Shown here piece after piece: positions 1 through 7,935 of a stretch of DNA of 14,704 nt. Below the pieces are notes generated by a model. That model saw only the letters and a list, made by a program, of their open reading frames with translations, was not told the DNA's origin and did not search any database. Source of the DNA: Cytophagales bacterium (GTDB taxonomy: Bacteria > Bacteroidota > Bacteroidia > Cytophagales > ES-bin-26); the NCBI GenBank assembly GCA_014379925.1, contig JACMKY010000514.1, forward strand, positions 1 to 14,704, in the 5' to 3' direction. The position numbers were made by a program, and so were the translations under genes. Each line of letters begins with the position of its first letter. Position 1 is the first letter of the stretch.

Positions 1-329
1 TACCTATTGTCAAGGACTAACCAAAATATTCGTCGACAAAAAAGGAACATTCGTCGAATTTATTTTGCATCGGGAGGCTCTTCCCATCAACTGCCTCGCA
101 CTGTGCCTTTCACCAACGCAGGAAAGCCTTTCTCCGCAACGCAGCGGGACTTTGGCGTACGCCCGGTTGGCTTCAACCGCCGAAAAATGTCTGGTACCCA
201 AACTTTACGTCAATGCAAACTAAATTGCCTTCGTAACCGTTTTCCTGTCTGTGAAGTTTAGGTCGCTCGACTTGGATGCGGCTTTCTTGATCTGCCCACC
301 GGCGCATTCACCCACCAGCAAAATAAACG
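1..329. other. Non-coding or unrecognised left edge
   Basis: I see no convincing gene here. The two open frames that cover part of it (7-261 on plus, 10-201 on minus) overlap each other, have compositions unlike the neighbouring proteins and match no family I recognise. The stretch holds small structures: a 9-base direct repeat at 28-36 and 49-57, a 10-base palindrome GGCGTACGCC at 154-163, and a 6-bp stem with a 4-base loop at 164-179 that lacks a T-tract and so is not an obvious terminator. The promoter of the following VWA gene presumably lies here, but no TTTG / TAnnTTTG pair with proper spacing stands out. Confidence 0.5.
28..59. repeat. Direct repeat ATTCGTCGA x2 with a short dyad
   Basis: ATTCGTCGA occurs at 28-36 and again at 49-57, exactly 21 bases apart, about two helical turns. 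The second copy extends into the perfect odd palindrome ATTCG-T-CGAAT at 49-59. This spacing is typical of paired half-sites for a dimeric regulator, but the distance to the next gene (about 270 bases) and the lack of a recognisable promoter leave its role open. It could also be chance. Confidence 0.3.
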
Positions 330-1430
330 ATGTTAGGCTATCGATTTTCGGATTTCGTTCCCGGCGAGGAGAACGCCAAAAACAAATTTGAGCAACTGCT
401 CAGTATTTTCAACCAATTGCTGGTCGTGACGGCGGGCGAGGTGAGCGAGGCGCTGAGCTGGATGAGCAACCTCGACAAGCAGTACAACCTGACCGACGGC
501 GAGTACGGCATGGGAGATTTTATCCAGGACCTGAAGGACAAAGGCTACATCACCGAAGAAACACCCGGTGGCAAGATCACGATGACGGCCAAGAACGAGC
601 AGGCCATCCGCCGGAGTTCACTGGAAGAGATTTTCGGCAAGCTCAAAAAGTCCAAAGGGGGAGGCAACCACAACACGCCGTATTCGGGCGTGGGCGATGA
701 GCTCAGCAGCGACCGCCGCGATTTTCAGTTCGGCGACACGCTGGAGCAGATTTCCATGACCGAGTCCATCCGCAACGCGCAGGTCAACCACGGCATCGGG
801 GATTTCATGCTGATGGAAGACGACCTGGAGATCGTGGAGAAGGAATTCAAGGCGCAGACCTCCACCGTGTTGATGATCGACATTTCGCACTCGATGATTC
901 TCTACGGCGAAGACCGCATCACACCCGCCAAGAAGGTGGCCATGGCCCTGGCTGAACTCATCACCACCAAGTATCCCAAGGACACGCTCGACATCATCGT
1001 GTTTGGCAATGATGCCTGGCAAGTGCAGATCAAGGACTTGCCCTACCTGGAAGTGGGTCCTTACCATACCAACACCGTGGCGGGACTGGAATTGGCGATG
1101 GACCTGCTGCGCCGCCGCAAGAACAAGAATAAGCAGATCTTCATGATCACCGATGGCAAGCCGACTTGTTTGAAGGAAGGCATCCGCTATTACAAAAACA
1201 GCTTCGGCCTCGACAAGAAAATCCTCAACAAGACGCTGAACCTGGCCGCTCAATGCCGCCGGATTAAGATTCCGATCACCACTTTTATGATCGCCTCCGA
1301 TCCGTACTTGCAAGAGTTCGTGCGGGAGTTTACCAAGACCAACAATGGCAAAGCCTACTACAGCACACTAAAGGGGCTGGGCAACTTCATTTTCGAGGAC
1401 TACGAGCGGAACCGCAAGAAGGACGTGTGA
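330..1430 (+). CDS. VWA domain protein, partner of the downstream AAA+ ATPase
   Basis: A 366-residue soluble protein with no signal peptide or membrane segment. Residues 1-75 form a helical N-terminal region (GYRFSDF..., then ALSWMSNLDKQYNLTDGEYG) characteristic of VWA proteins encoded beside MoxR/ChlI-type ATPases. Residues about 105-125 are a Lys/Gly-rich linker. The VWA domain spans about 176-360. Its metal-ion-dependent adhesion site is intact: DISHS (D184, S186, S188), a Thr in HTNTVAG (about T249) and the Asp of MITDGKP (D275). Such proteins act as metal-dependent adaptors that tie the ATPase to a target; magnesium chelatase subunit D and CoxE are distant analogues. The gene begins about 170 bases ahead of the ATPase gene, on the same strand. 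No chelatase large subunit (CobN/ChlH) is present, so a chelatase role is not supported. The start at 330 fits the usual family N terminus. The target is unknown. Confidence 0.88.
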   Translation: MLGYRFSDFVPGEENAKNKFEQLLSIFNQLLVVTAGEVSEALSWMSNLDKQYNLTDGEYGMGDFIQDLKDKGYITEETPGGKITMTAKNEQAIRRSSLEEIFGKLKKSKGGGNHNTPYSGVGDELSSDRRDFQFGDTLEQISMTESIRNAQVNHGIGDFMLMEDDLEIVEKEFKAQTSTVLMIDISHSMILYGEDRITPAKKVAMALAELITTKYPKDTLDIIVFGNDAWQVQIKDLPYLEVGPYHTNTVAGLELAMDLLRRRKNKNKQIFMITDGKPTCLKEGIRYYKNSFGLDKKILNKTLNLAAQCRRIKIPITTFMIASDPYLQEFVREFTKTNNGKAYYSTLKGLGNFIFEDYERNRKKDV

Positions 1431-1601
1431 TGAACGATGAGAAGGCGCCCCCAATCCTACGCGGCACACCGGCATTGGCATTCAGGGGAAATGTACGTTA
1501 GTCAGGCGCGCGGTTCGGATTTGGAGGAGGCGAGGTTGAATGGGGCAAAGTTTCTGACGTGAAATCCATCAAACATTTGGGCAACTCCTTTAAACAAAGG
1601 T

Positions 1602-3110
1602 ATGACTTACAAGGAAATTCCAGCGAAAAAACTGCTTAACATCCAAACCCTCGGCGAGTTGAAAGCCACCGGGTACAAACCGAGATCCGTCCGGCAAGAA
1701 CTGCGGGACAACCTCATCGAGAAGATCCGCAACAAGGAAGAGGTATTTCCCGGCATCTGGGGATACGAGGAAACCGTGATCCCCGACGTGGAGCGGGCCA
1801 TTCTGTCGATGCACCACATCAACCTGCTGGGATTGCGGGGACAGGCCAAAACCCGCATCGCGCGGATGATGGTCAACTTGCTCGATGAATACGTTCCGGT
1901 AGTGAAAGGCTCCGAGCTGAACGACGATCCGCTGCAACCGCTCTCGCGCTATGCCCTCGACCTGATCGCCGAACACGGCGACCATACACCCGTTACCTGG
2001 ATGCACCGCAGTGAACGCTACACCGAGAAGCTGGCCACCCCCGATGTGTCGGTGGCCGACCTCATCGGGGATGCGGATCCCATCAAGGCCGCCACCCTCA
2101 AATTGCCCTACTCCGACGAGCGCGTGATTCACTTCGGGTTGATTCCCCGTTCGCACCGGGGCATTTTCGTCATCAACGAGTTGCCCGACTTACAGGCGCG
2201 CATTCAGGTATCGCTGTTCAACATTTTGCAGGAGGGCGACATCCAGATTCGGGGTTTTAAGATCCGGTTGCCGTTGGATATTCAATTCGTCTTTACGGCC
2301 AACCCCGAGGACTATACCAACCGGGGCAGCATCGTGACCCCACTCAAAGACCGGATCGACAGCCAAATCGTGACGCACTATCCCAAGAGCATCGAGATCG
2401 GCAAGAAAATCACCCGTCAGGAAGCCAAGGTGAAATACGGGCAGGACGAACGGGTGCGCACCAACGAACTCATTGCCGACCTCATCGAGCAGATCGCCTT
2501 CGAAGCGCGCAGCAGCGAGTACGTGGATGCCAAAAGCGGGGTGTCGGCCCGCCTGACCATCTCGGCCTACGAAAACCTGCTCAGTGCGGCCGAACGGCGC
2601 CTGTTGATCAACGGCGAGAAGAGTACCCACGTCCGCGTGGCGGATCTGGTGGGCGTGATTCCTTCCATTACCGGCAAGGTGGAATTGGTGTACGAAGGCG
2701 AAGTAGAAGGGCCGGTCATCGTGGCGCAGAATTTATTGGGGAAGGCCATTCGCACGCAATACCTCCAGTATTTTCCCGACCCGGAAAAGCAGAAGAAGCA
2801 AAAGGACAAAAATCCGTACAAGAAAATCACCGATTGGTTCGGCGACGGGAACGTAATCGACATCTTGAATGAATTACCCGACCGGGACTACCGGAACCGC
2901 CTGATGGCCGTGGAGGGCCTGGAAGCCCTGGTCAATCTGCACCACGGTAAACAAGACAACGTTTTCAAATTGTTTTTAATGGAGTTTGCGCTCCACGGAT
3001 TGGCGGAATATTCGATGCTCAGCAAAAAAACGCTGAGCACGGGGCTGCAATTCAAAGACCTGTTGAGCAGCATGTTTTCCATGCCCAAGCCCGGCGACGA
3101 CGAGGATTGA
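1602..3110 (+). CDS. MoxR / magnesium-chelatase-I-like AAA+ ATPase
   Basis: A 502-residue cytoplasmic AAA+ ATPase. The Walker A variant is GLRGQAKT (G77-T84, with Ala where the second Gly usually lies). The Walker B motif reads FVINELPDL, with Asn192-Glu193 in place of Asp-Glu. Sensor 1 is TANPEDYTN (N234), followed by TPLKDRID with a likely arginine-finger region at about 248-253. The stretch LFNILQEGDIQIRGFKIRLPLD is the helix-2-type insert of the ChlI/MoxR branch. The C-terminal half (about 300-500) is a helical lid plus an extension ending in an acidic tail, GDDED. From memory, relatives are often labelled 'magnesium chelatase' but sit beside VWA genes rather than tetrapyrrole genes, as here. 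The likely role is ATP-driven remodelling of an unknown target with the VWA partner. A weak 5-bp hairpin, CCTTT-AAAC-AAAGG at 1587-1600, sits directly before the start codon. A strong terminator follows. Confidence 0.88.
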   Translation: MTYKEIPAKKLLNIQTLGELKATGYKPRSVRQELRDNLIEKIRNKEEVFPGIWGYEETVIPDVERAILSMHHINLLGLRGQAKTRIARMMVNLLDEYVPVVKGSELNDDPLQPLSRYALDLIAEHGDHTPVTWMHRSERYTEKLATPDVSVADLIGDADPIKAATLKLPYSDERVIHFGLIPRSHRGIFVINELPDLQARIQVSLFNILQEGDIQIRGFKIRLPLDIQFVFTANPEDYTNRGSIVTPLKDRIDSQIVTHYPKSIEIGKKITRQEAKVKYGQDERVRTNELIADLIEQIAFEARSSEYVDAKSGVSARLTISAYENLLSAAERRLLINGEKSTHVRVADLVGVIPSITGKVELVYEGEVEGPVIVAQNLLGKAIRTQYLQYFPDPEKQKKQKDKNPYKKITDWFGDGNVIDILNELPDRDYRNRLMAVEGLEALVNLHHGKQDNVFKLFLMEFALHGLAEYSMLSKKTLSTGLQFKDLLSSMFSMPKPGDDED

Positions 3111-3145
3111 TGTCGGCGAATAACCCGGCAACCGCTACGTACCTC

Positions 3146-3180
3146 AACCCACGAACCCGCTGTTCGTGGGTTTTTTGTTT
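3146..3180 (+). terminator. Intrinsic terminator after the VWA/AAA+ pair
   Basis: A perfect 11-bp stem AACCCACGAAC (3146-3156) / GTTCGTGGGTT (3162-3172) with a 5-base loop CCGCT, followed by a T-rich tract to 3180. It lies 36 bases after the ATPase stop codon and is a textbook Rho-independent terminator on the plus strand. Confidence 0.92.
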
Positions 3181-3226
3181 CAACAATACATGAGTTGGTA
3201 TTCCCAGGGTGAAATAAAGCGGCTAC

Positions 3227-3273
3227 TTCGTTCGCGAATGCGGGGATTATGCTAATTTTGGCGAAAATTCGCC
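3227..3273 (+). promoter_or_regulatory. Possible upstream promoter element with operator-like dyad
   Basis: TAATTTTG at 3253-3260 matches the Bacteroidota -7 pattern TAnnTTTG exactly. The -33 side is weak: TTCG at 3227 or 3231 instead of TTTG. An interrupted dyad GGCGAA-AA-TTCGCC at 3260-3273 overlaps the end of the -7 element, where a repressor would block initiation. Promoter function and operator function are both inferred from pattern and position only. Confidence 0.35.
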
Positions 3274-3325
3274 TTTGGGCGGACAAACTCCAACACACTC
3301 TTATTTGCTTAAGCGAATGAGCGAC

Positions 3326-3357
3326 TTTGCTTATTGAGAGGAAGAAACGTACCTTTG
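3326..3357 (+). promoter_or_regulatory. Likely promoter of the sucA-sucB-lpdA operon
   Basis: TTTG at 3326-3329 and TACCTTTG at 3350-3357 are separated by 20 bases, an exact fit to the Bacteroidota primary-sigma consensus TTTG-N19-21-TAnnTTTG. Initiation would fall near 3364, leaving a leader of about 23 bases before the ATG at 3387. The -33 TTTG is the start of TTTGCTTA (3326-3333), of which another exact copy lies 22 bases upstream at 3304-3311. The site also argues against the longer reading frame that begins with TTG at 3327, inside the promoter. Confidence 0.65.
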
Positions 3358-3386
3358 AACCACGTCAAAACCAAGTCATTCGTTTT

Positions 3387-6170
3387 ATGGACCCATACTC
3401 GTACATCGCCAATGCCGACGGAGCAGCCATTGACGAGCTTTACCAATCCTACCAACGCGATCCCCATTCCGTAGACGCGGGTTGGCAGAAATTCTTCGAG
3501 GGCTTTGAATTCTCGTTCACCTACGGTGAAAACGGCAACGGACACGCCGGGGTCGGCAATGGGACGCCCGCCCCGGCGGCGACAACGGCGACTCCCACGG
3601 CGACCGTGGTGGAAAAGGCGGGGGCCGAAAAGGAGTTGCAGGTCCGGAACCTGATTTACGCCTACCGCATGCGGGGCCATCTACGGGCCAATACCAACCC
3701 GGTGCGTCCGCGAAAGGACCGCAAGGCGATGCTGGATTTAGCGGATTTCGGCCTGACCGAGCGGGACTTGGATACGGTGTTCGAGGTAGGACACGAGTTG
3801 AAGATTGGTCCGGCCACGCTGCGCAAGATCCACGAAACCCTCCGGCTCATTTACGAAGGTCCCATTGGGTTCGAATACCGGTACATCCGCGAATCCGAGG
3901 CGGCGGAATGGCTGAAGGACAAAATTGAAACGGAGGCCATTCGCTTCAACCCGTCCATTGAGGAAAAAACGCGCATCCTTTTCAAGCTCAACGAGGCGGT
4001 CGTTTTCGAAAACTTCCTGCAAACCAAATACCTGGGACAAAAGCGGTTTTCGCTCGAGGGCGGTGAAACCACCATCCCCGCGCTGGATGCCATTATCAAT
4101 AAAGCCTCGGAACTGGGGGCCGAAGAGTGCATCGTCGCGATGGCGCACCGCGGTCGCCTCAACGTGTTGGTCAACATCATCGGCAAGACCTACGAAAACG
4201 TTTTCAGCGAATTTGAAGGTACCGCCGTGCCGGACCTCACGTTTGGCGATGGCGACGTGAAGTACCACATGGGCTACTCGAGTCAGGTAGAGACGGTTTC
4301 GGGTAAGAAGATCCACCTCAAACTGGCGCCGAACCCTTCGCACCTGGAGGCGGTGAATCCGGTGGTGGAAGGCATTGCCCGGGCCAAAGGAGACGGACTT
4401 TACAAAAGCGATTTCGATAAGATCATTCCCATCCTCATCCACGGCGACGCCGCTTTGGCCGGTCAGGGCATCGTCTACGAGGTCACGCAGATGTCGAAGC
4501 TGGCGGGTTACTACACCGGAGGAACCATTCACTTCGTCATCAACAACCAGGTGGGCTTTACCACCGATTTCGAAGATGCCCGCTCCAGCATTTACTGCAC
4601 CGACGTGGCTAAGATCATCGACGCGCCCGTGCTGCACGTCAACGGCGACGACGCCGAGGCGGTGGTGTTCTGCGCCAAACTGGCCGTCGAATTCCGGCAG
4701 CGTTTCAACCGCGACATCTTCATTGACATGGTCTGCTACCGCCGCCACGGGCACAACGAAACCGACGAACCCAAGTTCACCCAACCTACCCTGTATAACG
4801 TTATTTCCCGGCACCCCAATCCCCGGGAAATCTACAACAAGAAGCTGATTGCCCGGGGAGAAGTGGACGCGCAACTGGCCGATAAGATGGACAACGAGTT
4901 CAAGGCCCTGCTCCAGGACCGGCTCGACATGGTCAAGCAGCACCCGCTGCCCTACGTCTTTCAGAAGCTGGAGGAGGATTGGAAGGTACTGCGCCGCGCC
5001 ACGCCCGAAGACTTTGAACAATCGCCGGTAACGGGCATCCCCGAGGAAACGGTCAGAAGAATCGGCGAAGCGCTGGTAAAGATCCCGGAAGGGTTCAAAC
5101 CGCTCAAGCAGATCGAGAAGTTGCTGAAGGACCGCCGTCAGATGTTTTTCGAGAGCCGCCAATTGAACTGGGCCGCCGCCGAATTGCTGGCTTACGGATC
5201 TTTCCTGCTCGAAAACAAGATCGTGCGGCTCAGCGGACAGGACGTGCAGCGCGGCACCTTCTCGCACCGCCACTCGGTGTTGCACGACGCCGAAACCAAC
5301 GAAGCCCACAACAGCCTGAACTTCATTGCGGAAAATCAGGAGACGTTCCGCGTCTACAATTCGCTGCTTTCCGAGTACGGCGTGCTGGGGTTCGAATTCG
5401 GTTACGCGATGGCCAATCCCAACGCGCTGGTGGTGTGGGAAGCGCAGTTCGGCGATTTTGCCAACGGCACCCAAGTCATCATCGACCAGTTCATTGCCTG
5501 CTCCGAGTCGAAGTGGCAACGCATGAACGGCGTGGTGCTGCTGCTGCCCCACGGCTACGAAGGACAGGGTCCGGAGCATTCCAACGCCCGTCCCGAACGG
5601 TTTCTGCAACTGTCGGCGGAGTACAACATCATCGTGGCCAACGTCACGCTGCCCGCCAACTTCTTTCACTTGCTGAGGCGGCAGTTGGTTTGGCCGTTCC
5701 GCAAGCCCTGCGTGGTGATGTCACCCAAGTCATTGCTCCGTCATCCGCAGTGCGTATCGCCCCTGGAAGACTTCACCAATGGACGTTTCCGCGAGGTGAT
5801 CGGCGACGCGTACGCCCAGCCGAAGCAGGTAAAGAAGGTGCTATTGTGTTCGGGCAAGGTATACTTCGATTTGCTGGAGGCGCAGCAGAGTGGCAAGCGC
5901 GTCGACGTGGCCGTTGTTCGGGTAGAGCAATTGCATCCCTTTCCCACCGGGCAGGTGGACGCGGAACTGGCCAAGTACAACAAGGGGGTGAGCGTGGAGT
6001 GGGTGCAGGAAGAGCCGGAGAACATGGGTGCCTGGAGCTACGTCCTGCGGTCGTACCGGCACGTGGCCCTGGAGGTGATCGCCCGTAAGCCCAGCGCTTC
6101 GCCCGCCATTGGCTTTGCCAAGATACACGCCAAGGAGCAGGAAGAGATTGTCAAGAAGGCGTTTTCTTAA
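3387..6170 (+). CDS. sucA: 2-oxoglutarate dehydrogenase E1 component
   Basis: A thiamine-diphosphate-dependent decarboxylase that oxidatively decarboxylates 2-oxoglutarate and transfers the succinyl group to the lipoyl arm of SucB in the TCA cycle. It has 927 residues, the usual length for the family. The start ATG at 3387 (MDPYSYIANADG) gives the normal N-terminal E2-binding peptide, with WQKFFEGFEFS near residue 35. A Gly/Ala/Thr/Pro-rich linker follows at about 50-80. Visible active-site landmarks are MAHRGRL (252-258), GDAALAGQG (353-361), the RRHGHNETDEP segment of the ThDP/metal site (452-462), RGTFSHRHSVLHD in the transketolase-like domain, and LPHGYEGQGPEHSNARPERF from about 720. It opens the operon, has its own promoter, and is followed after 55 bases by sucB. 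The identification is secure. Confidence 0.97.
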   Translation: MDPYSYIANADGAAIDELYQSYQRDPHSVDAGWQKFFEGFEFSFTYGENGNGHAGVGNGTPAPAATTATPTATVVEKAGAEKELQVRNLIYAYRMRGHLRANTNPVRPRKDRKAMLDLADFGLTERDLDTVFEVGHELKIGPATLRKIHETLRLIYEGPIGFEYRYIRESEAAEWLKDKIETEAIRFNPSIEEKTRILFKLNEAVVFENFLQTKYLGQKRFSLEGGETTIPALDAIINKASELGAEECIVAMAHRGRLNVLVNIIGKTYENVFSEFEGTAVPDLTFGDGDVKYHMGYSSQVETVSGKKIHLKLAPNPSHLEAVNPVVEGIARAKGDGLYKSDFDKIIPILIHGDAALAGQGIVYEVTQMSKLAGYYTGGTIHFVINNQVGFTTDFEDARSSIYCTDVAKIIDAPVLHVNGDDAEAVVFCAKLAVEFRQRFNRDIFIDMVCYRRHGHNETDEPKFTQPTLYNVISRHPNPREIYNKKLIARGEVDAQLADKMDNEFKALLQDRLDMVKQHPLPYVFQKLEEDWKVLRRATPEDFEQSPVTGIPEETVRRIGEALVKIPEGFKPLKQIEKLLKDRRQMFFESRQLNWAAAELLAYGSFLLENKIVRLSGQDVQRGTFSHRHSVLHDAETNEAHNSLNFIAENQETFRVYNSLLSEYGVLGFEFGYAMANPNALVVWEAQFGDFANGTQVIIDQFIACSESKWQRMNGVVLLLPHGYEGQGPEHSNARPERFLQLSAEYNIIVANVTLPANFFHLLRRQLVWPFRKPCVVMSPKSLLRHPQCVSPLEDFTNGRFREVIGDAYAQPKQVKKVLLCSGKVYFDLLEAQQSGKRVDVAVVRVEQLHPFPTGQVDAELAKYNKGVSVEWVQEEPENMGAWSYVLRSYRHVALEVIARKPSASPAIGFAKIHAKEQEEIVKKAFS

Positions 6171-6225
6171 CCGGATTAGCAATGCCAGTATTCACCGGCT
6201 CATTTATAAATCTGCCCATCCACCC

Positions 6226-7866
6226 ATGCCGTTAGACATCAAAGTGCCCTCCGTGGGCGAGTCGGTGACCGAAGTGACCGTCGCCGCCTGGAACAAGAAG
6301 GAAGGCGATTTTGTCAACCGCGACGAAGTATTGTGCGAACTGGAATCGGACAAGGCCACCTTCGAGCTGCCCGCCGAAGCCTCCGGCACGTTGCACATCA
6401 TCGCCCGGCCGGGTGATACCCTGCCCATCGGTGCGGTGTTGGGTAGCCTTGAAGAAAACGGAAGCGCGGGAAAGGAGCCACCGTCGGCCGCTCAAGTGAT
6501 CCAACCCCAGCCGGAACAAAACAAACAACCCGTGGAAAAACCAGCCCCCACAACGCCAGCCGCCCCGACGACCGCCGCCGTGGTCGAGATGAAAGTGCCT
6601 TCCGTCGGTGAATCGGTGACCGAAGTCACCATCGCTTCGTGGAATAAAAAGGACGGTGATCCGGTGAACCGGGACGAAGTGCTGTGCGAACTGGAGTCGG
6701 ACAAGGCCACCTTCGAACTGCCCGCTGAGGCATCGGGCACGCTGCGCATCGTGGCGCAGCAGGGAGAAACGCTGCCCATCGGTGCCTTGATCTGCCGGAT
6801 TGAAGTGGGAGCGGCGGGCAATGAGCCCGTCAGCCCGCCGCCAGCGGTTGCCCAACCGGCCACCCAATTAACTGCCCAACCGACGGAGGAAAATAAAACT
6901 TCCTACGCGACGGGCTATCCCTCGCCGGCGGCCGGGAAAATCCTGGCCGAAAAAGGCATTGCAACCAAACAAGTGAACGGAACGGGCGTGGAAGGCCGCA
7001 TCACCAAAACCGACGCGTTGAAGGCAACAGTCAGCAATCAGCCGCCCGCCGTTAGCGGCAAGTCAGTGGACCCCAAGCCAACGGAAAAGCCGGATGGAGA
7101 CCGCCCGCCCGCTGCACAAACCGGGAAGTCGGAAGTCTCCCCGCCAACCGCAATGGCAGGCTCCCCGCGCAGCCAGCGGCGGCAGAAACTAACGCCGCTC
7201 CGCAAAACGGTGGCGCGTCGGCTGGTGGCGGTGAAAAATGAAACGGCCATGCTCACCACTTTCAACGAGGTGGACATGAAGCCGATCATGGAGTTGAGGA
7301 CCAAGTACAAGGACAAGTTCAAGGAGAAGTACGGCGTTGGCCTGGGCTTCATGTCGTTCTTCGCCAAGGCCGTATGCCTGGCCCTGCAAGAATGGCCCGC
7401 CGTGAACGCGACCATCGACGGCGACGAGATTGTCTATAACGATTTCTGCGACATTTCCATTGCCGTGTCGGCACCCAAGGGCCTGGTGGTGCCCGTGATT
7501 CGCAACGCCGAGTCGATGAGTTTCGCCCAGATCGAAGCCGAAGTGGTGCGGTTGGCCACCAAGGCCCGCGACAACAAGCTGACCATTGAGGAGATGACCG
7601 GCGGCACGTTCACCATCACCAACGGCGGCGTGTTCGGCTCAATGCTGTCCACCCCGATCATCAACGCGCCGCAGTCGGCCATCCTGGGGATGCACAATAT
7701 CCTGGAGCGCCCCGTGGCCATCAATGGACAAGTCGAAATTCGCCCGATGATGTACGTAGCCCTTTCCTACGACCACCGCCTCATCGACGGCCGCGAATCG
7801 GTAAGCTTCCTGGTGCGCGTAAAGCAACTCCTGGAAGACCCGACCCGGTTGCTGTTGGGAATATGA
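6226..7866 (+). CDS. sucB: Dihydrolipoyl succinyltransferase E2 with two lipoyl domains
   Basis: The E2 core of the 2-oxoglutarate dehydrogenase complex: it passes succinyl from E1 through lipoyl-lysine to CoA. It has 546 residues, longer than the roughly 400 of E. coli SucB because it carries two lipoyl domains (about 6-76 and 123-193), with lipoyl lysines in ESDKATFE at K43 and K160. They are joined by Pro/Ala/Thr-rich linkers. The peripheral subunit-binding domain begins near SPAAGKILAEKGI (about 230-265). The catalytic domain follows a basic stretch, SQRRQKLTPLRKTVARRL, and ends with SYDHRLIDGRE (catalytic H517, D521). GSMLSTPIINAPQSAILGMH is typical of the catalytic core. The ATG at 6226 is chosen because MPLDIKVPSVGESVTE is the normal E2 N terminus; an in-frame upstream ATG at 6109 would overlap sucA with unrelated basic sequence. 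The operon context favours a succinyl rather than acetyl substrate. Confidence 0.95.
   Translation: MPLDIKVPSVGESVTEVTVAAWNKKEGDFVNRDEVLCELESDKATFELPAEASGTLHIIARPGDTLPIGAVLGSLEENGSAGKEPPSAAQVIQPQPEQNKQPVEKPAPTTPAAPTTAAVVEMKVPSVGESVTEVTIASWNKKDGDPVNRDEVLCELESDKATFELPAEASGTLRIVAQQGETLPIGALICRIEVGAAGNEPVSPPPAVAQPATQLTAQPTEENKTSYATGYPSPAAGKILAEKGIATKQVNGTGVEGRITKTDALKATVSNQPPAVSGKSVDPKPTEKPDGDRPPAAQTGKSEVSPPTAMAGSPRSQRRQKLTPLRKTVARRLVAVKNETAMLTTFNEVDMKPIMELRTKYKDKFKEKYGVGLGFMSFFAKAVCLALQEWPAVNATIDGDEIVYNDFCDISIAVSAPKGLVVPVIRNAESMSFAQIEAEVVRLATKARDNKLTIEEMTGGTFTITNGGVFGSMLSTPIINAPQSAILGMHNILERPVAINGQVEIRPMMYVALSYDHRLIDGRESVSFLVRVKQLLEDPTRLLLGI
6241..6804 (+). repeat. Tandem lipoyl-domain duplication inside sucB
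   Basis: The coding blocks 6241-6453 and 6592-6804 encode two 71-residue lipoyl domains, 117 codons apart, that agree at 57 of 71 positions by my hand alignment. A central block from VNRDEV through the lipoyl lysine to EASGTL is identical in protein, while around ten of its codons differ at synonymous positions. The duplication is therefore not fresh, and the protein sequence is being held constant. Confidence 0.9.
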
Positions 7867-7935
7867 TTGTTCAGCGCCAAAAGTAATTGGACTCGATGAA
7901 CTTGTCATTTTGGTGAAATCGAAACGAAACCAACC

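Noticed and set aside
61..67. TATTTTG as a -7 promoter element for the VWA gene
   Set aside because: It is one base short of TAnnTTTG, lacks a -33 partner at the right spacing and is far from the start at 330.
1430..1501. A 23-codon frame whose ATG overlaps the VWA stop (TGATG)
   Set aside because: The overlap could allow coupled translation, but the frame is very short and has no recognisable features; conservation data would be needed to support it.
330..3110. Magnesium or cobalt chelatase function for the VWA/AAA+ pair
   Set aside because: The resemblance to ChlI/ChlD is at the level of domain architecture; there is no large chelatase subunit or tetrapyrrole gene in the window.
3327..3386. 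Longer sucA start at TTG 3327
   Set aside because: It would add 20 residues unlike the family, and it falls within the -33/-7 promoter elements at 3326-3357. The ATG at 3387 gives the standard SucA N terminus.
3738..5669. A 643-residue open frame on the minus strand opposite sucA
   Set aside because: It lies wholly opposite a securely identified gene and has a His/Val/Leu/Arg-rich composition with no family features, as expected from the antisense of GC-rich codons. The same applies to minus-strand frames at 618-1313, 1590-2156, 8136-9206 and 11428-12999.
5435..6088. A 217-residue plus-strand frame inside sucA
   Set aside because: It overlaps conserved SucA sequence in another frame and its translation is Arg/Gly-rich without recognisable motifs.
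6109..6225. Longer sucB start at 6109
   Set aside because: The added 39 residues are the sucA 3' end read in another frame and are very basic; the lipoyl domain begins right after ATG 6226.
7887..7912. TTG / TCATTTTG as a promoter for the DUF4177-like gene
   Set aside because: The spacing is only 15 bases and the -7 element has a mismatch at a key position, so cotranscription from sucA is simpler.
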